A stretch of 36,892 nt of DNA, from NCBI GenBank assembly GCA_003645185.1, contig QNEL01000012.1, positions 1 to 36,892 of the forward strand, given 5' to 3'. The notes below the pieces were generated by a model. That model saw only the letters and a program-made list of their open reading frames with translations, was not told the DNA's origin and made no database searches. This DNA is from Candidatus Parabeggiatoa sp. nov. 3 (GTDB lineage: Bacteria > Pseudomonadota > Gammaproteobacteria > Beggiatoales > Beggiatoaceae). Every line of letters begins with the position of its first letter. Within the stretch, counting starts at the first letter, position 1. The position numbers and the translations under genes were made by a program. This document shows positions 26,114 to 35,800 of the stretch, piece by piece.

Positions 26114-29100
26114 ATGACTATTTCTAATTACCAAATTATTAATCAAATTAATGAAAGTGCTGATTCGATTATCTATCGTGCTGTTGGAAAAGAAGATAAT
26201 CGTTCGGTTATCCTCAAAATGCTCAAAGAAGAGTATCCATCCCCCGCTAAATTGGCTCACTATCAACAAGAATATGACATGCTTCGTCATTTAGACATTG
26301 CAGGGGTTGTTAAGGTTTATGGGCTTGAAAAACATCAAAATACTTTGGTGATTATTTTTGAGGATGTGGGCGGTGAGTCTTTAAAGCAATTGATGACAAA
26401 ACGACAGTTTACTGTCAAGGAATTTCTGTCTTTAGCGATTCAAGTGGCTGACATTTTAGCTGAGATTCATGCGGCCCATATTATTCATAAGGATATCAAT
26501 CCAGGCAATATTGTTTGGAACGAAACCACGGGGCAATTAAAATTTATAGATTTTGGGATTTCTACTGTTTTACCCCGTGAAAATCCGACGCTCAAAAATC
26601 CTAATCAATTGGAAGGCACGCTGAGTTATATTTCTCCTGAGCAAACTGGGCGCATGAATCGTGCGATGGACTATCGCACGGATTTTTATGCGCTAGGGGC
26701 GACTTTTTATGAATTGCTGACCCATCATTTACCCTTTGAAACTGAGGATATGATGGAATTAGTGCATTGTCACCTTGCCAAACAACCCGTTAAGCCTCAC
26801 GAGTTAAATCGAGAAATTCCGCTGGCCGTTTCAAATATTATTATGAAACTGTTAGCTAAAACGGCTGAGGAGCGGTATCAAAGTGCATACGGCCTGAAAG
26901 CGGATTTACAGGCCTGTCAGGTTGGCTTGAGCCAAGGGCAACTTGAGCCCTTGATATTGGGTACACAAGACTTTTGCGATAAATTTAAATTGCCTCAAAA
27001 ACTCTATGGTAGAGAAAAAGAGATAGACATTTTATTGGCGGCCTTTGACAGAGCGAGTCAACAGCGAAGTGAACTCATGCTTGTCGCGGGTTATTCAGGC
27101 ATTGGCAAGTCAGTTTTGGTGCAAGAAATTTATAAACCCATTACTGAAAAAAGGGGTTATTTTATTGCGGGCAAATTTGATCTATTGCAACGTAATATCC
27201 CTTATTCTGCTGTGGTCAATGCGTTTCGGGATTTGATGCATCAATTGATGGCGGAAAGCCAAACACAATTGACGCAATGGCGAGAAAAAATCTTAAAGGC
27301 GGTGGGGCCTAATGGACAAATCATGATTGATGTCATTCCTGAAGTCGAATTGATTATCAACAAGCAAGAGCCGGTGCCCCAATTGGGGCCCACGGAAACG
27401 TTTAATCGCTTTAATTTGGTTTTTCAAAACTTTACCCGTGTTTTTTGTCGGCCTGAACACCCCTTAGTGATTTTTGTGGATGATTTGCAATGGGCCGATT
27501 CGGCCAGTTTAAAATTAATGACTTTGATGATGGCGCACAGTCAATATTTGTTTTTAATTGGCGCGTATCGAGATAACGAAGTGGATGGGGCTCATCCATT
27601 GAGACTCACATTAGAAGAACTCGAAAAATTGGCAGTGCCTATTGAAACGCTTACCCTCGCGCCTTTAGGCTTGTCAGAGGTGAATCAATTTATTGCGGAC
27701 ACGCTCAATCAGACAGCCACCCAACCATTAGCTGAGTTAGTGCTGAGGAAAACGGGGGGAAATCCCTTTTTTATGGGTGAGTTTTTAAAACAAATGTATA
27801 GCGAAAGACTTTTAGATTTTAAATGGCCCACCGATCAATCGCAACCGGGTTGGCAATGGGATTTAGCACAAATCAAGGCCAGAAGAATCACTGATAACGT
27901 GATTGACTTAATGATTGGCAAGGTGCAAAAACTGAGTCAAAACACACAAGATGTGTTAAAACTGGCAGCTTGTATTGGTAATCAGTTTGATCTCGCCCCA
28001 TTAGCGATTGTGTCTGAAAAAAACGCCCAAGAAACGAAGGCGGATTTATGGGAAGCCATTACTGAAGAGATGGTTTTTCAAGTTGATCATACCTATAAAT
28101 TTGTACATGATCGGGTTCAACAAGCGGTTTATTCGCTGATTCCAGCAGAACAAAAACAGGCGGTGCATTGGCAAGTCGGGCAACTCCTATTACAAAACAC
28201 ATCAAAAGAGCAACGAGAACAGCATATTTTTTCGATTGTTGATCATTTGAATATCGGGCGTGTTTGGATCACGCAAGCATTAGAGCGCAATGAACTGGCC
28301 TCATTAAATCTGATTGCGGGTAGAAAAGCCAAGGCTTCGGCGGCCTATCAACCGGCGTTTGATTACTTGAAAACGGGCCTAGCCTTATTAGATGAGACGC
28401 ACTGGCAAACGGAGTATGATTTGGTTTTAGCCCTGTATACCGAAGCGGCCGAAGCGGCTTATTTGTGCAACCACTTTGAGGAAATGGCACAATGGGTTGC
28501 CGTGGTGCTAGAACATGCTAAAACACTGCTTGATAAAATCAAGGTATACGAAATTAAAATCAATGCCTATCGGGCCCAAAACAGGATGCTGGAGGCTATC
28601 GATATTGCTTTGCCAATCTTAGAACAGTTGGGTATTTCTCTGCCTCGACAACCCAAAAAGTGGCATATTGTCCTTGGCTTATTGCAAACCAAACTGACTA
28701 TAGGTAGAAAACGCATTGAGAGTTTACAGGAACTGCCTGAAATGACCGATCCTGAGAAGCTGGCAGCGATGCGTATTTTGGCGAGTGTGAATTCGGCTGC
28801 CTATTTCGCGGCACCGGAATTGTTTATATTGGTGGCCCTTAAACAGGTCAATTTGTCTGTCAAATATGGCAATACAGCTATCTCAAGTTATGCCTATGCT
28901 GTTTACGGGCTAATTTTATGTGGCGTGTTAGGCGATATTGAGGATGGTTATCAATTTGGTAACTTGGCTTTAACACTGCTAGAACTGTTTCAGGTTAAAG
29001 AACTGAGAGGTAGGACAATCTTTGTTGTGAATCTTTTTATAAGACATTGGAAGCAACCTCTCAAAGAGATATTAAAACCTTTGCGGGAAGCCTATCAAAA

Positions 29101-31429
29101 CTGCTTAGACACGGGCGATTTAGAATATGCTGCCTATGCCGTATTAAATATCCCTATCAATTTATATACTATTGGTAGGGAACTCACAGCGGTTGAACGA
29201 GAAATAGCAGACGTTGGTGAGGTGATTAATCGGCTTCAACAAAAATCAAGTGTGCATATGCAGGAAATCTATGGACAAGTCATCTTGAATTTGAGGGAAC
29301 CGACTGAAAATCCGTGTCTTTTAAGTGGTGAAGGTTATGACGAGAAGAAAATGCTACCCCTTTATCTTGAAGCGAATAATAGAAATGCCATTTTTTATAT
29401 CTATTTCAACAAACTGATTCTCTGTTATCTATTTCGGAGCTATTCTCAAGCACTGGAAAATGCTGTCATGGCAGAAAGCTATTTAGATGGGGTGATTGGA
29501 TTACCACAAGTGCCGGTTTTCTCTTTTTATGATTCTTTGCTACGGTTGGCCCTCTATCCTCAGGCGACTAAACGAGAACAGCGGCAATATCGACTGAAAG
29601 TATGTGCGAACCAGAAAAAGCTGAAAAAATGGGCCAAGCATGCGCCCATGAATTACGGGCACAAATTCTATTTAGTGGAAGCCGAACGGGCCCGCGTTTT
29701 CGGACAAAAGCAGGTGGCGAAAGAATACTACGATCAAGCGATTGCCTTAGCGTCTGAGCATGAATACTTGAATGATGAAGCCTTAGCCAATGAATTAGCG
29801 GGACAATTTTATATCACTCAAGGGCAAAATCATTTTGCTTACCATTACCTACAGGAGGCCCACTATGCCTATTCGCAGTGGGGAGCGATAGCGAAAGTGA
29901 ATGATTTAGAAACGCGCTATCCGCGATTGAAAGTGAGCCATGAGACGGGTTCGCCTATGACCGTTAATGCGACTGCCAACCTCAGCCGTACCCGGCAAAC
30001 GCCCTTAAGCGCCTTAGATTTTGCCAGTGCCCTTAAAGCCTCACAGGCCATATCGGGTGAAATTGATTTGAAGGGCTTACTGATTAAGTTGATGGCCGTC
30101 GTCATCGAAAATGCTGGCGCACAACGCGGGTGTTTGATTTTGCCTCAACAGGGGCAATGGTTTATTGAAGCGGAAGGCGCAATCGATCAAAAGGGCGTGA
30201 GGGTGTTGCAATCTATTCCTATCACGCCCCCTCAACCCTCGACTGGGGAGGCATCGCCTGTGATGACGGTGCCTACGACGCTGATCAACTATATCATCCA
30301 TGCTAAAGAAAGTGTGGTTTTAGATCGGGCAACACAGGGGGGCCAATGGACGCGTGATCCCTATATTATTGAAAACCAAGTGAAGTCTATTTTAGCGATG
30401 CCGCTACTCAATAAGGGGCAGTTGAGCGGCCTGTTGTATTTAGAAAACAACCTGACAACTGATGCGTTTACACCCGATAGATTTGAAACGCTCCAATTGT
30501 TATCGTCACAAATTGCGATTTCTATCGAAAATGCGCGGTTTTATCAGGAAATCACCGATTTAAACAAGGCCTATGAACGGTTTGTCCCCCATGAGTTTTT
30601 AAGGCTGTTGAACAAGCGCAGCGTGGTCGATGTGGCATTAGGCGATCAAGTTGAAAAAGAAATGAGTATCCTGTTTTCTGATATTCGGGGATTTACTGAG
30701 TTATCTGAAAAAATGAGCCCGCAAGAAAATTTCAATTTTATCAACACCTATTTGAGCCAAATGGAACCCATTATTACGCAACATCATGGTTTTATTGATA
30801 AATATATTGGTGATGCGATTATGGGTCTGTTTCCCGGTCAGGCCGATGATGCTGTACGGGGTTCCATTGCCATGTTAAAACAGTTAGTTGAATATAACCA
30901 ACAGCGGCAAACGGCAGGTTTAGATCCTATTGCCATTGGCATTGGCCTGAATACAGGCGCCTTGATGCTGGGTACAGTGGGCGGGAAAAACCGTATGGAT
31001 GGTACTGTCATTTCTGATGCGGTCAATCTCGCTTCTCGCATTGAAGGCCTGACGAAAAGGTATGGTGTCGCATTATTGATTTCAGAAACGACTTATGCCT
31101 GTCTCAGCGCGCCCGCTCAATATGCCATTCGCACCATTGATCGGGTCAAAGTCAAAGGGAAATCCGCGCCTGTGACGGTTTATGAAGTGTTTGACGGCGA
31201 TGCACCTGATATCATTGCCTTGAAACTGAAAACCCGTGACGATTTTGAACAAGGGTTACGACACTATCGCCAGAAAGAATTTGCAGAATCGGCCGAGTAT
31301 TTTAAACAGATGTTGGCTGTTTATCCTGATGACACCGCAGCCCAAATTTATCTGAAACGATGTGAGCATTTTCAACAATACGGCGTTGCTGAGAATTGGG
31401 AAGGGGTTGAAGCCTTGGAAAGTAAATGA
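26114..31429 (+). CDS. HstK-like multidomain signalling protein: Ser/Thr kinase - AAA ATPase - TPR-like region - GAF - class III adenylate/guanylate cyclase
   Basis: IIHKDINPGNIVW and FIDFGIST; VAGYSGIGKSVLV and LVIFVDDLQWAD; GAF; MSILFSDIRGFTELSEKM...FIDKYIGDAIMGLF...GTVISDAVNLASRIEG. Start set at ATG 26114 by alignment with the paralog (MTISNYQII / MITIPNYQII); the ORF track's GTG at 26093 lies in a palindrome. Confidence 0.93.
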   Translation: MTISNYQIINQINESADSIIYRAVGKEDNRSVILKMLKEEYPSPAKLAHYQQEYDMLRHLDIAGVVKVYGLEKHQNTLVIIFEDVGGESLKQLMTKRQFTVKEFLSLAIQVADILAEIHAAHIIHKDINPGNIVWNETTGQLKFIDFGISTVLPRENPTLKNPNQLEGTLSYISPEQTGRMNRAMDYRTDFYALGATFYELLTHHLPFETEDMMELVHCHLAKQPVKPHELNREIPLAVSNIIMKLLAKTAEERYQSAYGLKADLQACQVGLSQGQLEPLILGTQDFCDKFKLPQKLYGREKEIDILLAAFDRASQQRSELMLVAGYSGIGKSVLVQEIYKPITEKRGYFIAGKFDLLQRNIPYSAVVNAFRDLMHQLMAESQTQLTQWREKILKAVGPNGQIMIDVIPEVELIINKQEPVPQLGPTETFNRFNLVFQNFTRVFCRPEHPLVIFVDDLQWADSASLKLMTLMMAHSQYLFLIGAYRDNEVDGAHPLRLTLEELEKLAVPIETLTLAPLGLSEVNQFIADTLNQTATQPLAELVLRKTGGNPFFMGEFLKQMYSERLLDFKWPTDQSQPGWQWDLAQIKARRITDNVIDLMIGKVQKLSQNTQDVLKLAACIGNQFDLAPLAIVSEKNAQETKADLWEAITEEMVFQVDHTYKFVHDRVQQAVYSLIPAEQKQAVHWQVGQLLLQNTSKEQREQHIFSIVDHLNIGRVWITQALERNELASLNLIAGRKAKASAAYQPAFDYLKTGLALLDETHWQTEYDLVLALYTEAAEAAYLCNHFEEMAQWVAVVLEHAKTLLDKIKVYEIKINAYRAQNRMLEAIDIALPILEQLGISLPRQPKKWHIVLGLLQTKLTIGRKRIESLQELPEMTDPEKLAAMRILASVNSAAYFAAPELFILVALKQVNLSVKYGNTAISSYAYAVYGLILCGVLGDIEDGYQFGNLALTLLELFQVKELRGRTIFVVNLFIRHWKQPLKEILKPLREAYQNCLDTGDLEYAAYAVLNIPINLYTIGRELTAVEREIADVGEVINRLQQKSSVHMQEIYGQVILNLREPTENPCLLSGEGYDEKKMLPLYLEANNRNAIFYIYFNKLILCYLFRSYSQALENAVMAESYLDGVIGLPQVPVFSFYDSLLRLALYPQATKREQRQYRLKVCANQKKLKKWAKHAPMNYGHKFYLVEAERARVFGQKQVAKEYYDQAIALASEHEYLNDEALANELAGQFYITQGQNHFAYHYLQEAHYAYSQWGAIAKVNDLETRYPRLKVSHETGSPMTVNATANLSRTRQTPLSALDFASALKASQAISGEIDLKGLLIKLMAVVIENAGAQRGCLILPQQGQWFIEAEGAIDQKGVRVLQSIPITPPQPSTGEASPVMTVPTTLINYIIHAKESVVLDRATQGGQWTRDPYIIENQVKSILAMPLLNKGQLSGLLYLENNLTTDAFTPDRFETLQLLSSQIAISIENARFYQEITDLNKAYERFVPHEFLRLLNKRSVVDVALGDQVEKEMSILFSDIRGFTELSEKMSPQENFNFINTYLSQMEPIITQHHGFIDKYIGDAIMGLFPGQADDAVRGSIAMLKQLVEYNQQRQTAGLDPIAIGIGLNTGALMLGTVGGKNRMDGTVISDAVNLASRIEGLTKRYGVALLISETTYACLSAPAQYAIRTIDRVKVKGKSAPVTVYEVFDGDAPDIIALKLKTRDDFEQGLRHYRQKEFAESAEYFKQMLAVYPDDTAAQIYLKRCEHFQQYGVAENWEGVEALESK

Positions 31430-31438
31430 AAATAGTCT

Positions 31439-31470
31439 TGTAGGGGCAGACCTGCGTGTCTGCCCTTGTA
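31439..31470. repeat. Dispersed repeat TGTAGGGGCAGACCTGCGTGTCTGCCC
   Basis: Same family as the elements at 7572 and 16980, and a degenerate copy at 18884-18908. Confidence 0.85.
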
Positions 31471-31505
31471 AAATTATTGACCTGAAAATCTATAGCACAA
31501 ATTGA

Positions 31506-32000
31506 TTAAAATGAACTCGTCAGAAGGGGAGGTTTTAACACCTGTTCTAATAAAGCGAATTGTCTATGATTCAATTTTCCAACTATTTTGCGATTCCCAA
31601 GGAGTTGTTCAGCTTCTTGAAGCGTCAAGTGTTTTTGCTCCAAATCGTGATGAAACAAAGTAACTGAGCTTGCGACGTTCAATTGTGCAATCGCTTTTTC
31701 AATCACTTCCAGTTGTTCAATAATCAAAGCGCTTAGCTCATTATCATCAGTTAAAGTTGCGCTATGAGGTGTATCAATACGTTTATGGGAACTACACCAT
31801 CCTGTCAGAAAATCCATCACATCTAATACAACCTCTTCATAGTTTTCGTCTGTCGTTGTTTCACGGAAAGACTCAAATTCGGCTAGAAGACTCTCCTTCG
31901 AGTATCCTTTCAGCAGCAAATCTTTAACGATTTGTTCCAATTTTTCTATTGGGCTACTTTGTTGTAAAGCCTCTTTTAAAACAGATAGTTTATTGCTCAT
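31506..32000 (-). CDS. Hypothetical 164-aa acidic, probably helical protein; candidate antitoxin/immunity partner
   Basis: MSNKLSVLKEALQQSS...; ATG at 32000 overlaps the upstream TGA as ATGA; the longer ORF-track start (32024) is less likely. Confidence 0.7.
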   Translation of the reverse strand: MSNKLSVLKEALQQSSPIEKLEQIVKDLLLKGYSKESLLAEFESFRETTTDENYEEVVLDVMDFLTGWCSSHKRIDTPHSATLTDDNELSALIIEQLEVIEKAIAQLNVASSVTLFHHDLEQKHLTLQEAEQLLGNRKIVGKLNHRQFALLEQVLKPPLLTSSF

Positions 32001-32398
32001 TTTTGATGGCCCGTCAAACTCCACTCATGTAGAGTGGCTACTATTGCCTGTTGATAGTCTTCAAGCGGCATTTCTTTTATAGGTTCAATGAATCCATGTT
32101 TATTGGGTTGATGTGGATCAGGTCGATATTGAAGTTGAAAAGTACTTAAACACACAAGGTTGATTTCCCAAACTGGATCTTTACCCGTTCCACCAAACGC
32201 AGCCGGGCGACGGTGAGTTGGAAGATTATAAGGTGGCGGTGGACTAACAGACATACCGCCAGTATTGGGTTTGACTTGATCAGAAATAACTGAAATATCA
32301 ATGCCTTTTCGGATTCCCAAAGTTCTAGCAGTTTCGCCCACCATCGGCAAACCGTTAGCACTGATTTTCATTGAACGATATAATAAATCATTATCCAT
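31997..32398 (-). CDS. Hypothetical 133-aa protein resembling Tse2-type ADP-ribosyltransferase toxins
   Basis: LLYRSMKISANGLPMVG...VKPNTGGMSVSPPP...KHGFIEPIKEMPLEDYQQAI; compare remembered Tse2 words LYRAVF, DTGGTSVFD, HYTIMPAKPM. ATG 32398 preferred to TTG 32404. Confidence 0.6.
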   Translation of the reverse strand: MDNDLLYRSMKISANGLPMVGETARTLGIRKGIDISVISDQVKPNTGGMSVSPPPPYNLPTHRRPAAFGGTGKDPVWEINLVCLSTFQLQYRPDPHQPNKHGFIEPIKEMPLEDYQQAIVATLHEWSLTGHQK

Positions 32399-32737
32399 AA
32401 TCAAAAAAGCCTATTCTTATACTCAGCGCGGGAATAAATTGAACTTTTCTTGATTCTAAAATATCTGTGCTGATACGCCAACCCTGAAGGGGTTGAATAT
32501 GAATAGCCCCTGGTTCCACCTGGGGTTCCAAAAAAACATCATCGCATCAGGGGTTGAATATGAAAAATATTTTGCCCAACATAAAAGTTTAAATTGTGCC
32601 CGCGTGCAGTATAGCTCGATGTGGCAGGATTAAAGATTCAAAATGCCTCAATTTTTGACTTATCGTTTTAAGACGGATTTTGTTGGGGTAAAAGTAAATG
32701 AGAGTTTGTCGGCTATTTTCAAAGTCATTTTTTCAAC

Positions 32738-32781
32738 ATTCGATGTTCAAGTTTTTGCGCGCAAAAACTTGAACATCGAAT
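32738..32781. repeat. Perfect 44-nt palindrome ATTCGATGTTCAAGTTTTTGCG/CGCAAAAACTTGAACATCGAAT
   Basis: 22-bp self-complementary arms, just downstream of the PKS stop. Confidence 0.93.
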
Positions 32782-32784
32782 AGA

Positions 32785-32826
32785 GTTCACAGAGTAGCAC
32801 TCTGTGGAACTCTGTGTACTCTGTGT
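32785..32826. repeat. CACAGAGT/ACTCTGTG repeat cluster
   Basis: cacagagtagcactctgtggaactctgtgtactctgtgtt. Confidence 0.8.
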
Positions 32827-32839
32827 TAAAAAAGTTTTG

Positions 32840-35800
32840 TTATATGGATTTGGTTTGGATAAAATTAAACCATTGTTGGTTGAAATATTCTGCATTCTGG
32901 AGAGGCATGTAATGCCCTCCTTTATCCAGCTTTTCATATTTTGAACCCTTGATATTGTTATGAATCCATTCGGCATAGCGCGGTGGCGTGATGTGATCTT
33001 CGCCCCCAGCAATCACTAAGGTGGGTATCTGAATACTGGCCATTTGGCTTCTAAAATCAAATTGGAGAACTTGATGGATATAATGAAGCGAGATTTGATT
33101 ATTGTCAGTCGCCTTAATAAAATCAAGGCTGCCCTCCCTTTTAGAACGCATCTCTTTGGGTAAGTGCAGTTCAAAATCATCACGCAATAATTTGGCTAAT
33201 TTAAAGGCATTTTCGATGGAATCGTCCTCTTCAAGCTTGGCGGTGGTGTTGACTAAGGTTAATGATTTGATGTGAGGCGCATATTTCTTAGCCATGACTT
33301 GTGAAATAAAGCCGCCAAGGGACCAGCCTACCAAATGAAAGGGTTGGTTAATATTGATGAGGTTGAGCAAATCTAAGATACTGTCTCCAATCGCTTCAAA
33401 ATGACTCTGTTCGTCATGAAATTCACTGTTCCCATAACCCGGGTAATGGAAAACAAGCACTTGAAACTGTTGAGAGAGTTCTAAAATTTGGTACAGCCAT
33501 GCTGTTGCTAAGCAATCTATTGGCGGTAACAGGACAACTGGCGTTCCTTTGCCACAAGACAGTATTTCAATGTGAATACCCTGTGAAGATTTGATTTGAA
33601 AGATATTTAAGTTATCACAAGTTGAAAACACATCGTTGTCATTTTCGAGAAGCTGTTCATACCAGTGACTGGGATCATTCTTTCTGAAGAGGGGGTGATG
33701 ATTGCCAAGTGACGTGAGAGAGGACTCACTCTCTGGTTTTACTTTTTTGATATCGGTTGCCGAAGACTGAAAATTAATAATATAATGTGCAAAATCTTTG
33801 ATGGTGTTCAAACCGATCAAATCAGAAATTTTGAGTTTCAACTGATATCTCCGGCTCATTTTTTGGACAACATCCATTAAAACAAGCGAATCCACGCCAA
33901 ACTCTTCAAGCATGGAATGCTCATCTAAGTGAATAATATCAAGTTTTAAGGCTTCTGAAAACAGTTGTTTTAAATCGTCTATTTCAGCTTCCAAGCTGTG
34001 ATTTTTTATGATTGATTGCCGGGTAGATTTGGCTTCAAGATGATTTAAGGTTGGCGCATCCGGCAAAGACTGAATCCGTTGAGTGATCTGTTCATGATCA
34101 CGATTGAGAGAAGTTTCTTTTTCAGGTATCCAATATCGCTGCCTCGCAAAAGGATAGGTGGGCAAAGCAATACGTTGCGGTTTAGGCGGCTTTGGATAAA
34201 GCAATTGCCAGTCAATGTCTACCCCCAAAATCCACAATTGTGCCAGTTTAGTTAATTCCTGTTTCTCAATCAGCATGTTAAGAAACGCCTCGCCAGCTTC
34301 GCCTTCAATCAAAAGCGCAGAATGCGCTTTGCTCGTTTTGACATTCCCATGAAAAAAATGTGCTATTTCTGTTTGGCCTTGAGCATATTGCATTAATTTT
34401 TCTGTTAATGACTCAATACTGTCAACCACTATCGCCAACCGTTCTTCCAGAGGTTCGCGACCGATTTGTAAGGTGTAAGCCAAGTCTGCCAACAATAATA
34501 AGTCTGGTTGGATTGGTTCAGGTAACTCGGCTTCATTAACCGTTGTTCCTACCTCACCTGCTACGGTTGCCGAATTGAAGAAATCTATTATTTTCTTGAT
34601 ATAGGCTTGGAGCCTGTCTTCATTTTTAGCGGACAACACAATGATGTAATCTTTTTGACTGTGAGATTCTGCCTCTCGTAAGGGGGGCTCATATTCCTCC
34701 ACTATCAGGTGTGCATTGGCACCACCAGCCCCAAACGAGCTGATACCCGCTCGTCTCGGATAGCGTATTTCTTTGCCATTTTCTTTAAGAATCGGTTGTT
34801 TCCACTCGGTTAAGCCATGCTGAACATAGAAAGGTGATGTTTCAAAGTTGATATTGGGATTTAAGCGTTCTGAATGCAGCGAAGGTACCAATTGCTTATA
34901 CTTCATCTGTAACAACACTTTTGTTAAGGCAGCCATGCCTGCAGCAGATTCTAAATGTCCAATATTGGATTTTACAGAACCGATAGCACAATATTGTGTG
35001 TCAACCGTCTCTTCTTGATAAGCTTTCGTTAGCCCTCTTATCTCAATCGGATCGCCTAATGAAGTACCTGTACCATGCGCTTCGACATAACTAATCGTTC
35101 TGGGATTGATCTGCGCTTTCTTCAGTGTACTCGATATCAGACTGGCTTGAGCATTCGGATCGGGTACGGTATAACCATTCGTTTTTCCGCCATGATTGAT
35201 AGAACTGCCCTTAATCACGGCATAAATGTGATCGCCATCTATTCGGGCCTGATGAAGTGGTTTGAGCAATAGCGCTCCCACACCTTCACCTGGCACATAG
35301 CCATCTCCGCCTTCACCAAAACTGCGGCATCGTCCATCACTGGATAAAAACTGGTGTTGTCCAAGCAGAATATATTTCTTGGGATGAATGCTCACATTCA
35401 CACCGCCAGCTATTGCTATTTCACTTTCTCCTCTTTTTAGACTTTCACACGCTAGATGAATAGCAGTCAATGAAGAAGAACACATCGTATCAAGTGCTAT
35501 GCTAGGGCCCTGGAAATTAAAATAATAGGAAATTCTATTGGCAATTGAGGCATAAGAAGCCGTTGGCATAGCTTGGCCCTTATGCTTTTCCAAGGCACCA
35601 AATAATTGATACTCTCCCCACATCACGCCAACAAAAACGCCGACAGGTTTATCTTTTAAAGACGTTTTTGGGTAACCCGCATCTTCTAATGTATGCCAGA
35701 CTGTTTCTAAAAAAAGACGTTCTTGCGGATCGATAAACTCCGCTTCTGTGGGTGAGATATTAAAAAACAACGGATCAAATTGATCAACATCCTCAATGAA

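Noticed and set aside
32146-32361. 71-aa ORF overlapping the toxin-like gene
   Set aside because: Alternative frame of a better-supported gene
32725-33012. 95-aa minus-strand ORF overlapping the PKS hydrolase end
   Set aside because: Out-of-frame with the conserved hydrolase; partly palindrome sequence
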